This document shows, one piece after another, positions 17,713 through 25,290 of a stretch of DNA of 64,000 nucleotides. How positions within the stretch are numbered: position 1 is the first letter of the stretch; every line of letters starts with the position of its first letter. This stretch comes from CBDDFQ01 sp965227035. GTDB lineage: Bacteria > Pseudomonadota > Gammaproteobacteria > Burkholderiales > Burkholderiaceae_C. The stretch is from assembly GCA_965227035.1 (NCBI GenBank), contig OZ245724.1, forward strand, positions 2,976,001 through 3,040,000, read 5' to 3'. Below the pieces are notes generated by a model. That model worked only from the letters and a program-made list of their open reading frames with translations, ran no database searches and was not told where the DNA came from. Position numbers and translations under genes: made by a program.

Positions 17713-18200
17713 TTCGTAGTCGCTCCTTGCGTCGCTACCTGGACAGCGTCGACGATCGCCTGATATCCGGTGCAGCGGCAATAGTTCCCCGAGATGGCAT
17801 CGCGTATTTCTTCGCGGCTGGGGCAAGAGTTGGTGGCAACCAGTTCGGCGCAGGTCATCAGCATGCCTGGCGTGCAGTACCCGCATTGCGCGGCATTGCA
17901 CCGGTGGAACGCTTTCTGAAGTTTTGCAATCTCACCGGTTTGCGATACACCCTCGATCGTCTCGACCTGCAGGCCATCGACTTGCACTGCAAGCATCAGA
18001 CACCCGCGCACTACCGCTCCATCGACCCGTACATTGCACGCGCCGCAGACACCATGTTCGCAACCCACGTGCGATCCGGTGAGACCCACATCCTGTCGCA
18101 AAAAATCGACCAGATTCTTGCGAACTTCTACCGTGTGCGTCTGAGCTTTGCCGTTGATTACGACATTGATCTCGGTAATCGTCTCTGCAAGTATCGTCAT
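17709..18200 (-). CDS. Molybdenum hydroxylase small subunit, two [2Fe-2S] clusters
   Basis: 163-residue electron-transfer subunit. The plant-type ferredoxin cluster ligands lie in GCEHGVCGACNV plus the following GCLML. The second, C-terminal cluster is bound by CGYCTPGML and GNYCRCTGY. Length and motifs match CoxS, HcrC and XdhC-like subunits. It overlaps the medium-subunit gene upstream and the large-subunit gene downstream by 4 bp each, so the three subunits are made in a fixed order (medium, small, large), as is common for cytoplasmic enzymes of this family. Confidence 0.95.
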   Translation of the reverse strand: MTILAETITEINVVINGKAQTHTVEVRKNLVDFLRQDVGLTGSHVGCEHGVCGACNVRVDGAVVRGCLMLAVQVDGLQVETIEGVSQTGEIAKLQKAFHRCNAAQCGYCTPGMLMTCAELVATNSCPSREEIRDAISGNYCRCTGYQAIVDAVQVATQGATTK

Positions 18201-19066
18201 GCGATGACCTCGGATTCGAATGCTTTTTTCATGACCCGCTGGATCAAAACCTTGGCCTGTTTGCGTTTCACTTCAGGGCTTCCGAACAGGTTGTCGTCCG
18301 GCGACAGCGCATCGACTGCCGTTTGAGCAATGCGCTCGCCCAGTTCCGCAGACCAGACCTGCCCATTCGCGACTTCCGCCGCATCGACACACAGGATCGC
18401 CATGGCGTCGGTGCCGAACACGACAAGCCGCATATTCGACATGACGCCAGCGTCGACACTGCAGCGCATCGCCACGCCGACCATCGCGAAATCTCCGTGT
18501 CGGCGTGCGAGCTCGTCGAAACCGAACACTTCGTTTGGGGCGCGAGTCGGAAACACGACTTCGACCAGCAACTCGTCGTCTTGCCGCGCGGTGTCGTACA
18601 AGCCGAAGAAATAGTCGCCTGCAGCAATTCTGCGAATGCCTTTCGTACTCCGAAGCACAAGGGTCGCCTCGAGCGCGAGTGCGCAAGCCGGCATTTCGGC
18701 AGACGGATCTGCCAGCGCGAGACTTCCGCAAGTGGTTCCCCGATTGCGCACCGCGGCATGCGCGACATGCTTCATTGCAGCGTAAACAAGCGGCAGCTTC
18801 TGCTGGACGATGGGCGAAGTGGCCACCTCGACGTGGCGTACGAGTGCGCCAATTCGAATCCCTTCCGCCACTTCCACAATGCCCTTGAGAGATTCGATCC
18901 TGTTGATGTCGACCAGGGTTTGCGGCGCCGACAATCGCAAATTCAGAACGGCCATCAAACTCTGTCCGCCCGCCAGCACCCGGGCGTCGCCACCGAGCTT
19001 CGAAAGCATGTCGCACGCTTGCTCGACCGTCTCAGGTCGGGAGTAAGAAAACGCAGGCGCTTTCAT
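18197..19066 (-). CDS. Molybdenum hydroxylase medium subunit, FAD-binding
   Basis: 289-residue FAD subunit (CoxM type). The flavin-binding motifs are LAGGQSLMAVLNLRL near residue 35 and TCGSLALADPSAEMP near 110. The C-terminal CO-dehydrogenase flavoprotein domain follows. It passes electrons from the Fe-S subunit to an unknown acceptor. It starts 1 bp after the livF-like stop, which places transport and oxidation of the substrate in one transcript. Confidence 0.93.
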   Translation of the reverse strand: MKAPAFSYSRPETVEQACDMLSKLGGDARVLAGGQSLMAVLNLRLSAPQTLVDINRIESLKGIVEVAEGIRIGALVRHVEVATSPIVQQKLPLVYAAMKHVAHAAVRNRGTTCGSLALADPSAEMPACALALEATLVLRSTKGIRRIAAGDYFFGLYDTARQDDELLVEVVFPTRAPNEVFGFDELARRHGDFAMVGVAMRCSVDAGVMSNMRLVVFGTDAMAILCVDAAEVANGQVWSAELGERIAQTAVDALSPDDNLFGSPEVKRKQAKVLIQRVMKKAFESEVIA

Positions 19067-19067
19067 A

Positions 19068-19787
19068 TCAGACGCCCAGATATTTGTTGATCAAAGCCGG
19101 ATCGCCGTGCAGCTCGCGTGATGTGCCATTCCACATGACACGGCCTTTCTCGACCAAGTAATGGCGATCGGCCAAGGGCAGGAGGGACTGGATGTTCTTG
19201 TCGATCACGATCATCGACATGCCCTCTGCTTTCAATGCGGCAAGAGCGCGCCAGATCTCGGCACGAACCACTGGCGCGAGTCCTTCGGTTGCTTCGTCGA
19301 GCACCAGCAGCGTGGGATTCGTCATCAATGCGCGAGAGATCGCAAGCATCTGCTGCTCCCCTCCGGACAATGCCGATCCGGCGTTGCTCTTTCGTTCGGC
19401 AAGGCGGGGAAAGAATTCGTAGATGCGCTGCAGCGTCCACGGCGCCGCCTGCACGCCGCTCCGCGCTTTGCGGGCAGTCGCGAGCAAATTTTCTTCGACC
19501 GTCAGATTGGTGAATACCTGTCGCCCTTCGGGCACGAGTCCAAGTCCGAGTCGCGCAATTTTGTAAGGCGCTTCGTTGTCGATGCGCTTGCCGCCGAGTA
19601 CGATGTCTCCCTTTTTCGCGGGCAACAAACCAAACAGGCATTTCACCGTAGTGGAGCGTCCGACACCGTTGCGCCCCAGCAGCGTGATCACCTCGCCGGC
19701 GTTCAGCGACAGCGACATGTCGAACAGCGCCTGTGCGCGTCCGTAAGACGCCTGCAGTCCATCGACGCGAAGCAATTCGCTCATCAA
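19068..19787 (-). CDS. Branched-chain-type ABC transporter ATPase, LivF-like, Walker A Arg variant
   Basis: 239-residue ATPase of the LivF branch. Walker A reads GRNGVGRSTT: the invariant Lys that contacts ATP phosphates is replaced by Arg (codon CGC near 19660). The signature LSGGEQQML, Walker B LLVLDEATEGLAP and the motif around VIDKNIQSLL, where the switch His is usual, are otherwise recognisable. In the H-loop region the sequence reads IDKNI, so the switch His is also not obvious. The partner LivG has canonical motifs, so the ATPase pair may have one weakened catalytic site. It overlaps livG by 4 bp. Confidence 0.9.
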   Translation of the reverse strand: MMSELLRVDGLQASYGRAQALFDMSLSLNAGEVITLLGRNGVGRSTTVKCLFGLLPAKKGDIVLGGKRIDNEAPYKIARLGLGLVPEGRQVFTNLTVEENLLATARKARSGVQAAPWTLQRIYEFFPRLAERKSNAGSALSGGEQQMLAISRALMTNPTLLVLDEATEGLAPVVRAEIWRALAALKAEGMSMIVIDKNIQSLLPLADRHYLVEKGRVMWNGTSRELHGDPALINKYLGV

Positions 19788-20551
19788 TGCCCCCCTTCGA
19801 AGGCAGCAGTTTCTTCACCCAGATACACCGCGCGAACTTCCGGATGATTTCTGATTTCGTCGGGTGTGCCGCTGAAGGCCGCTTTCCCGTAGACCAGCAC
19901 CGTGATCCGGTCGGCCAGTGCAAACACTGCATCCATATCGTGTTCGATGAGCAGAATCGAATACTTGCTTTTGAGAGTTTTGAGCAGCGACACCACCGCA
20001 GCCGATTCCTGAACGCTCATGCCCGCCATGGGCTCATCGAGCAAGAGAAAAGACGGATTCGATGCGAGTGCCATCGCCAGTTCCAGTTGACGCCGCTCGC
20101 CGTAGCCCATCTCTCCAGCCAACGTGTTCTCGCGGTGTTTCAAACCGACCGCCGCCAGTGCTTCGCTCGCGGCTGTCGCTGCCTCGCGGTTCTGCTTCAT
20201 CGCTCGCCAAAAGCCGAATGCGTGTCCTCTAGCGCCGACCGCAGCAAGCATCGCGTTTTCCAGAGCAGTGAATTCCTCGAATATCGAAGTGATCTGATAC
20301 GAACGCAGCAGACCGCGACGGGTACGGGCATGCGTAGGAAGCGCCGTGATGTCATGTCCGGCGAAATAAACCTTGCCGCTGTCGGAGGCCAGTTCGCCGG
20401 ACAACTGCCTGATCAACGTCGTCTTGCCCGCGCCGTTAGGACCGATCACGGCATGCAGCTCGCCTGGATTCACGTCGAGGCAGACGCTGTCCGTCACCAG
20501 CAAGCCGCCGTAGCGTTTGACCAGGTTGTCGCAACGAAGGGTCACGCTCAT
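19784..20551 (-). CDS. Branched-chain-type ABC transporter ATPase, LivG-like
   Basis: 255-residue ATPase with Walker A GPNGAGKTT, signature MGYGERRQLELAMALA (LivG-type, without LSGGQ), Walker B FLLLDEPMAGM and switch region LLIEHDMDAVF. The length and the C-terminal extension VRAVYLGEE are typical of LivG. It has 4-bp overlaps with both neighbours. It forms the second nucleotide-binding subunit beside the LivF-like Arg variant. Confidence 0.93.
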   Translation of the reverse strand: MSVTLRCDNLVKRYGGLLVTDSVCLDVNPGELHAVIGPNGAGKTTLIRQLSGELASDSGKVYFAGHDITALPTHARTRRGLLRSYQITSIFEEFTALENAMLAAVGARGHAFGFWRAMKQNREAATAASEALAAVGLKHRENTLAGEMGYGERRQLELAMALASNPSFLLLDEPMAGMSVQESAAVVSLLKTLKSKYSILLIEHDMDAVFALADRITVLVYGKAAFSGTPDEIRNHPEVRAVYLGEETAAFEGGH

Positions 20552-21552
20552 GAAGACGACTCCGTACCCTTGGCGAATCGCATGTCTACCCAGTTGAGCA
20601 GGCCGGTAATGCCGCTAGTGCCGCCGATCGCGACCAGCACGATGATCGGGCCGAAGAACACCATCCAGTGACTGGTGAAGTTCTTCATGTATTCCTCGAG
20701 ACCCAGGTAGATGAACGCGCCGACCAGCGGTCCTAACACCGAACCCATCCCGCCCAGCACCACCATCACGATCAATTCGCCGGAGATGGCCCAGGACATC
20801 ATTCCCGGCGACGCGAATGCATTGAGGTTGGCGAGAAGAAACCCTGCAAGACCGCACAGCACCGCCGAGATGACATAAGCGGTGAGCTGATAACGCATGG
20901 CCGGCAAACCCAATGCGTTCACACGCGCAAGATTCTGCCGGGTCGCACGCAGGGCCATGCCGAACGGTGCAGCACGCAACTTGTGAAACCACCACAGCAT
21001 TGCTACAAGAACGATGACTGCTGTGAAGTAATTGACGTTGGTACTGCCCATGTCCAAGCCTAAGAAGCTGCTGGTTTTGGCGATCGACATGCCATCGTCA
21101 CCGCCGAACTGCTTGAGGCTTACGAGCACGAAGTAACCCATCTGCGCGAAAGCCAGCGTGATCATGATGAAGGCAATGCCTTTGGTCCGAAGACTGATGA
21201 GACCGGTGACGAAGCCGACCGCCGCGCAAACGAAGATTGCGAAGCCGAGATGAGCGAAGCCGTTGTAGATGCCGAAGTAAGCAGGCATCGAAACGGCATA
21301 GGCACCGATGCCGAAGAACAGCGCATGCCCGAACCCGACCAATCCACCGAATCCCAGTGCGAGGTTCAGCGCGGTGGCCGCGATCGCGTAAATCAGGATG
21401 CGCGCGAAGAAGCTCACGTAGAACTGCTGCCCGATTGCGGCCGCGATGAACGGCACCGCAATCAGGATGGCGAGCAGTAGCAGCGGAAGCGCAACGCTCA
21501 AACGAAACGAAGGAACGCGTGAGGAATGCATCGAACCCACGATGGCGTTCAT
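20548..21552 (-). CDS. Branched-chain-type ABC transporter permease, LivM-like
   Basis: 334-residue integral inner-membrane protein with eight or more hydrophobic segments. The LivM motif block ALNLALGFGGLVGFGHALFFGIGAYA lies near residues 60-85 (quoted here in parts: LGFGGLVGFGHALFF), and VVLGGMGSVLGPLVGA near 270. It pairs with the LivH-like permease, with a 4-bp overlap on either side. Imported substrates of this family include amino acids, amides, urea and aromatic acids. Confidence 0.92.
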   Translation of the reverse strand: MNAIVGSMHSSRVPSFRLSVALPLLLLAILIAVPFIAAAIGQQFYVSFFARILIYAIAATALNLALGFGGLVGFGHALFFGIGAYAVSMPAYFGIYNGFAHLGFAIFVCAAVGFVTGLISLRTKGIAFIMITLAFAQMGYFVLVSLKQFGGDDGMSIAKTSSFLGLDMGSTNVNYFTAVIVLVAMLWWFHKLRAAPFGMALRATRQNLARVNALGLPAMRYQLTAYVISAVLCGLAGFLLANLNAFASPGMMSWAISGELIVMVVLGGMGSVLGPLVGAFIYLGLEEYMKNFTSHWMVFFGPIIVLVAIGGTSGITGLLNWVDMRFAKGTESSS

Positions 21553-22460
21553 GAAGACTTCGCCACGAAAAGCCCTTGAGGTCTTACAGCAAGAACGATG
21601 GCCATCAGCAGATAGATAGACAGTGAAGCGATGGCCGGTCCGGCGGCATCGGCCATTTGCCTCGACGTGATTTCACGAAGCACGATCGGAAGGAAAGCGC
21701 GCCCCAGCGTATCGACTACGCCAACCACGAGTGCTGCCAGGAATGCGCCTTTGATTGAGCCGATGCCCCCAATGACGATGACCACCAACGTCGTTATGAG
21801 CACCGGCTCGCCCATTCCCGATTGCACGGAAAGTATGGGCGCCGCAACAGCGCCCGCCAGGCCTGCCAGGCCCGCACCCAACGCGAACAGCAATGCATTG
21901 AGCAGTTTGATGTTGATGCCTAGCGCGTTGACCATTGCGGAGTTGTTCGCCCCCGCTCTGATCAGCATGCCCAGCCTTGTTTTATGAATGATGAAATAAC
22001 TGCCGATTGCGACCGCAATGCCGACACCGATGATCGCGAAGCGATACGAGGAGTAGCTCAATCCGAAAATATCGACGGTGCTCGACAGCGATTGCGGAGT
22101 CGATACGAACACCGGCTGTAAGCCCCAGATGATGTTCACCGCCTCGTTGAAGAACAGGATCATCCCGAACGTGGCAAGCACATGCGCCAGATGATCGCGC
22201 TTGTACAAATGCGTGATGGCGAGTCGCTCGAGCAGCGCACCGAGCACCACGCAAGCAAGTACCGCAGCGCCAACGCCGACGAAAAACGAATCGGTGCGAC
22301 TGGCAACCGCTGCCGCCACGTACGCACCCACCATATAGAGCGACCCATGCGCAAGATTGACGAAGCTCATGATGCCGAAGACCAGCGTGAGTCCTGCCGC
22401 GAGCAGGAAAAGCAACACGCCGTACTGGAGGCCGTTGAGGATTTGCGCAATCAGCAGCAT
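21549..22460 (-). CDS. Branched-chain-type ABC transporter permease, LivH-like
   Basis: 303-residue permease with about eight hydrophobic segments. LivH features: ILNGLQYGVLLFLLAAGLTL at the N-terminus, VFGIMSFVNLAHGSLYMVGA, and VIGGIGSIKGAFLAALVVG in the second half. It starts 65 bp after the binding-protein gene and overlaps livM by 4 bp. With LivM it should form the membrane channel of the importer that feeds the molybdenum hydroxylase encoded in the same operon. Confidence 0.92.
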   Translation of the reverse strand: MLLIAQILNGLQYGVLLFLLAAGLTLVFGIMSFVNLAHGSLYMVGAYVAAAVASRTDSFFVGVGAAVLACVVLGALLERLAITHLYKRDHLAHVLATFGMILFFNEAVNIIWGLQPVFVSTPQSLSSTVDIFGLSYSSYRFAIIGVGIAVAIGSYFIIHKTRLGMLIRAGANNSAMVNALGINIKLLNALLFALGAGLAGLAGAVAAPILSVQSGMGEPVLITTLVVIVIGGIGSIKGAFLAALVVGVVDTLGRAFLPIVLREITSRQMADAAGPAIASLSIYLLMAIVLAVRPQGLFVAKSS

Positions 22461-22525
22461 GGAGGTTTCAAGTTATGGCGTGTGGCTTAAAGACTCGAGG
22501 CGTCGACTCCAATTGCCTGTATGAA

Positions 22526-23704
22526 TTACTTCAGCGGGCAGTTCGCTGCGTAAGCGTCGACGTGATTGGACAGAGGTGTAGCGGCTAGCTTGGTCTTGAC
22601 TACGCCCGACGCGTCCTTGACCATTTCGAATACGTAGAAGTTTTCGATCGGCAAATTGTTGTTGCCAAATTTGAACGCGCCGCGAACCGATTTGAATTCC
22701 GATCCTGCAGCCTTCACAGCGGCAACGAATGCCTTGCGATCCGATACGTTGCCCTTCATCTTGGTCACTGCCAGATCGAGGATGCTTGCCGCGTCGTATG
22801 CCGATGCTGCGTATGCGCTGGGCGTACGCTTGTATTTGGCTTCGAACGCTTTGACGAACGCTGCGTTCTCGGGATTGTCGAGACTCGAGTCCCAGATGTT
22901 GCTGCTGAAGATCCCCGACGCCGCATCTTTAAGTGCGGGAAGATTCGCACCATCCACAGTGAACGTCGAATACACCGGGAGCTTGGTAGCCATGCCGGCC
23001 TGGCTCAGTTGCTTGGTGAAGTTCACACCCAGGCCACCCGGGTAGAACATGAACAGCGCATCGGGCTTGGTCGATTGCAGTTGCGTGATTTCGGCGGAGT
23101 AATCCGTCTGGGTCATCGTGGTGTAAATCTCGCCCGAAACAGCGCCTTTGTAAAAGCGCTTGAAGCCGGCCAGCATGTCTTTGCCTGCCTGATAGTTCGA
23201 GGTCATCAGGTAAACATTCTTGAAGCCCTTGTCGGTCATCAACTTGCCCATTGCCTCACCGTAGCCGTCGTTCTGCGCGAAGGTCGAGAACACATTGGCT
23301 GCGCAGTCTGCGCCAGCAAGAGGTGCGGGTCCGCCTGCGGTGACGATCGCGGGAATGCCAGCTTCGGCCATGCGCTTCAGGTTGGCGACCACGACGTTCG
23401 AGTAACCCATTCCCACCATGGCATCGACCTTGTCGAGCTCGGTGTATTTACGAATGATCTGGGTGCCGATTTCGGGTTTGACCTGATCGTCTTCCTTCAG
23501 CACGGTTGCGGTCTGACCACCGAGCTTGCCGCCGAGCATTTCGACCTTGAGGTTGAAGCCGTCGAGCTGCTCCTGTCCGACCACTGCTTGAGGGCCCGAC
23601 AAAGGGCCCGAGAAGCCGATCTTCACATCGGCCATGACGGCCGATGCGGCGAGCAGGGAACCGCTCGCAATGATTGCGGATTTGACGAGTGCGCGTTTGT
23701 TCAT
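22526..23704 (-). CDS. Periplasmic substrate-binding protein, Liv/aromatic-acid type
   Basis: 392 residues. I chose the ATG at 23704 because GAGGAAG lies just upstream and the protein then begins with a normal signal peptide (MNKRALVKSAIIASGSLL, cleavage near AVMA). The mature part is a type I periplasmic binding fold (VKIGFSGPLSGPQAVVGQE; IIRKYTELDKVDAMVG). It carries two Cys residues, one in GADCAANVF and one four residues from the end, possibly a disulphide. Relatives bind amino acids, aromatic acids or amides, and the ligand cannot be told from sequence. It is the second gene of the operon, 113 bp after the CoxG-like gene. Confidence 0.9.
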   Translation of the reverse strand: MNKRALVKSAIIASGSLLAASAVMADVKIGFSGPLSGPQAVVGQEQLDGFNLKVEMLGGKLGGQTATVLKEDDQVKPEIGTQIIRKYTELDKVDAMVGMGYSNVVVANLKRMAEAGIPAIVTAGGPAPLAGADCAANVFSTFAQNDGYGEAMGKLMTDKGFKNVYLMTSNYQAGKDMLAGFKRFYKGAVSGEIYTTMTQTDYSAEITQLQSTKPDALFMFYPGGLGVNFTKQLSQAGMATKLPVYSTFTVDGANLPALKDAASGIFSSNIWDSSLDNPENAAFVKAFEAKYKRTPSAYAASAYDAASILDLAVTKMKGNVSDRKAFVAAVKAAGSEFKSVRGAFKFGNNNLPIENFYVFEMVKDASGVVKTKLAATPLSNHVDAYAANCPLK

Positions 23705-23817
23705 TTCGACTTCCTCAGATTTGGTGGTGGGAAACTGGAAGGGTTGCTTCAAGGGAAACTTAAAACTTGTGTCAGCAAGACTTGTGCCTTGAGTGAGTGC
23801 GACGTACGAGCCGCGAT

Positions 23818-24288
23818 TCAGGCAGCGCCCGACGCATCGGTCGCCGGTTGCTCCTGAAACAACGCTGCAAACTTGTCGAAGAAATCGGCCGCCATTTTTT
23901 TGGCAGAGCTGTCGATGAGTCTGGAACCGAGCTGCGCGAGCTTGCCGCCGACTTGCGCTTGCGCGGTGTATTCCAGCAAGGTGCGCTCACCATCGGGAGA
24001 AAGCTTCACGCCTGCGTTGCCCTTCGCGAAGCCGGCAACACCGCCCTGACCCTCGAAGGTAATGCGATAAGAATTCGGCGCTTCGATATCGGACAGTGTC
24101 ATCTTGCCCTTGAATTTCGCGCTCACGGGGCCGATGCGAACCGACATCGCAACCTCGTACTGGTTCTCTCCGATCAGCTCGATTTTTTCGCACCCGGCAA
24201 TGCAGCTGCGCAACATTTCGGGATCGTTCAGTGCGACCCAGGTTTCCTGTTGCGAAGCAGGAACGCTGTGGGAGCCGGTCATGTCCAT
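23818..24288 (-). CDS. CoxG-like SRPBCC-domain protein
   Basis: 156 residues of the carbon monoxide dehydrogenase subunit G family (START/SRPBCC fold). Typical sequence: PASQQETWVALNDPEMLRSC, then a central GPVSAKFKGKM and the C-terminal GSRLIDSSAKKMAADFFDKF. CoxG proteins recruit CoxDEF-type maturation or the dehydrogenase to the membrane, and some bind lipophilic small molecules. It is the first gene of the nine-gene operon, so it probably serves the Mo hydroxylase encoded at the other end. No coxDEF genes are in the window. Confidence 0.88.
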   Translation of the reverse strand: MDMTGSHSVPASQQETWVALNDPEMLRSCIAGCEKIELIGENQYEVAMSVRIGPVSAKFKGKMTLSDIEAPNSYRITFEGQGGVAGFAKGNAGVKLSPDGERTLLEYTAQAQVGGKLAQLGSRLIDSSAKKMAADFFDKFAALFQEQPATDASGAA

Positions 24289-24376
24289 CGTGAGATCCTT
24301 CTTCGGTATGCGATCAATTCGGGGCCAGCTCGTGATCAGTTCGCAATAAGTCCGCGACCCTTGCGCGAGCGTTCGA

Positions 24377-24397
24377 AGTCAACGTTATTCGTTGACT
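24377..24397. promoter_or_regulatory. Candidate operator: AGTCAACG-N5-CGTTGACT inverted repeat
   Basis: Perfect 8-bp arms separated by TTATT, 89 bp before the coxG-like start, within the 376-bp divergent region between that gene and the tetR-like gene. TetR-family regulators normally bind such palindromes beside their own gene, so this is a good candidate operator for the operon. Apart from this and the palindrome at 24639, the 24289-24664 region shows no gene. Confidence 0.6.
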
Positions 24398-24638
24398 CCT
24401 AAAGTTTCTCAAACAAGAATCGCATTCTGTATTCGAGGTATTAGGCTGTCAACAGACTTTTGCCGGTGCAGGTAGTTTCCCCAATGGGAGATCCGTCAGC
24501 GTCGTGCACCAATACGGTTTTAAAAACGGTTCGACGTTATTTTTTGCACCGCAATCAGTCATGCGTTCGAAGCGCGTGCACCATGCGCTTGCAGATAGTG
24601 AGGTCCAGCCGAGGCATGGACATTGCTGATGCATGTTC

Positions 24639-24650
24639 GTTCGTACGAAC
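24639..24650. promoter_or_regulatory. 12-bp perfect palindrome GTTCGTACGAAC before the tetR-like gene
   Basis: The palindrome is 14 bp upstream of the GTG start at 24665. If translation began at 24623 or 24629 it would be coding, so it also bears on start choice. It is unlike the repeat at 24377 in sequence. Confidence 0.45.
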
Positions 24651-24664
24651 CGGGTGAATTAAAA

Positions 24665-25258
24665 GTGGCTCAAGTCAAGAAAATCGGAATGCGCGAGGCC
24701 ATCCTCGAATCTGCTTTCCAGCTTTTTTCTCGAAAGGGATACACGCCAACGACCATGGCCGAGATCGCTCGATCGGCCAACATGACTGCGACAAATCTGT
24801 ATGTCTACTTCGACTCGAAGCTGGCCATCCTGTACGAGGTCTACCGGCCCTGGCTGAACATTCAGCTCGAGGCTCTCGCAGAATCGACCAGAAAATTCAG
24901 AACGCCGTCGCTTCGGATCCGGCGGATTCTGATCGGACTATGGAGCGACATTCCTGCAGCCGACCATTCGTTTGCGAATGCGCTGATAGAAGCGCTCGCC
25001 GTGGTGCCCGAGGGCGCTGGAAAGTCGAACGACCTGCTGGCCGATGTAGAGCGCTTCATAACCGACTTAATGCGTGAAAGTCTTCCCGAGGACAAAGCCG
25101 ACATGCTGGACAAAGGTCAGTTGTCTCATCTGCTCTGGATGGCGTTCGACGGGTTCGTCATCAACCGCAAGATCGGCGATGTTCGAAACGTCGAAGCCAT
25201 CGCCGACATGATGACTCGCATGCTGATGTCGCCGACTGCTGCCAACGACGCGTCCTAG
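24665..25258 (+). CDS. TetR/AcrR-family transcriptional regulator
   Basis: About 197 residues. The N-terminal helix-turn-helix is clear: REAILESAFQLFSRKGYTP, then TMAEIARSANMTATNLYVYF, then DSKLAILYEV. The helical C-terminal domain would bind the ligand. The start is uncertain: GTG 24665 gives a usual distance to the first helix, while TTG 24623 or ATG 24629 would add 12-14 residues and read through the GTTCGTACGAAC palindrome. It is divergent from the nine-gene transporter/Mo-hydroxylase operon and is the obvious candidate to repress it. It converges with the aminotransferase gene. Confidence 0.85.
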   Translation: MAQVKKIGMREAILESAFQLFSRKGYTPTTMAEIARSANMTATNLYVYFDSKLAILYEVYRPWLNIQLEALAESTRKFRTPSLRIRRILIGLWSDIPAADHSFANALIEALAVVPEGAGKSNDLLADVERFITDLMRESLPEDKADMLDKGQLSHLLWMAFDGFVINRKIGDVRNVEAIADMMTRMLMSPTAANDAS

Positions 25259-25290
25259 CTCGCAGCGAGGGACGAACTCAGGTCACTGAA

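Noticed and set aside
15358..24288. Carbon monoxide dehydrogenase operon
   Set aside because: The large subunit lacks AYRCSFR and AYRGAGR active-site loops and coxDEF genes are absent.
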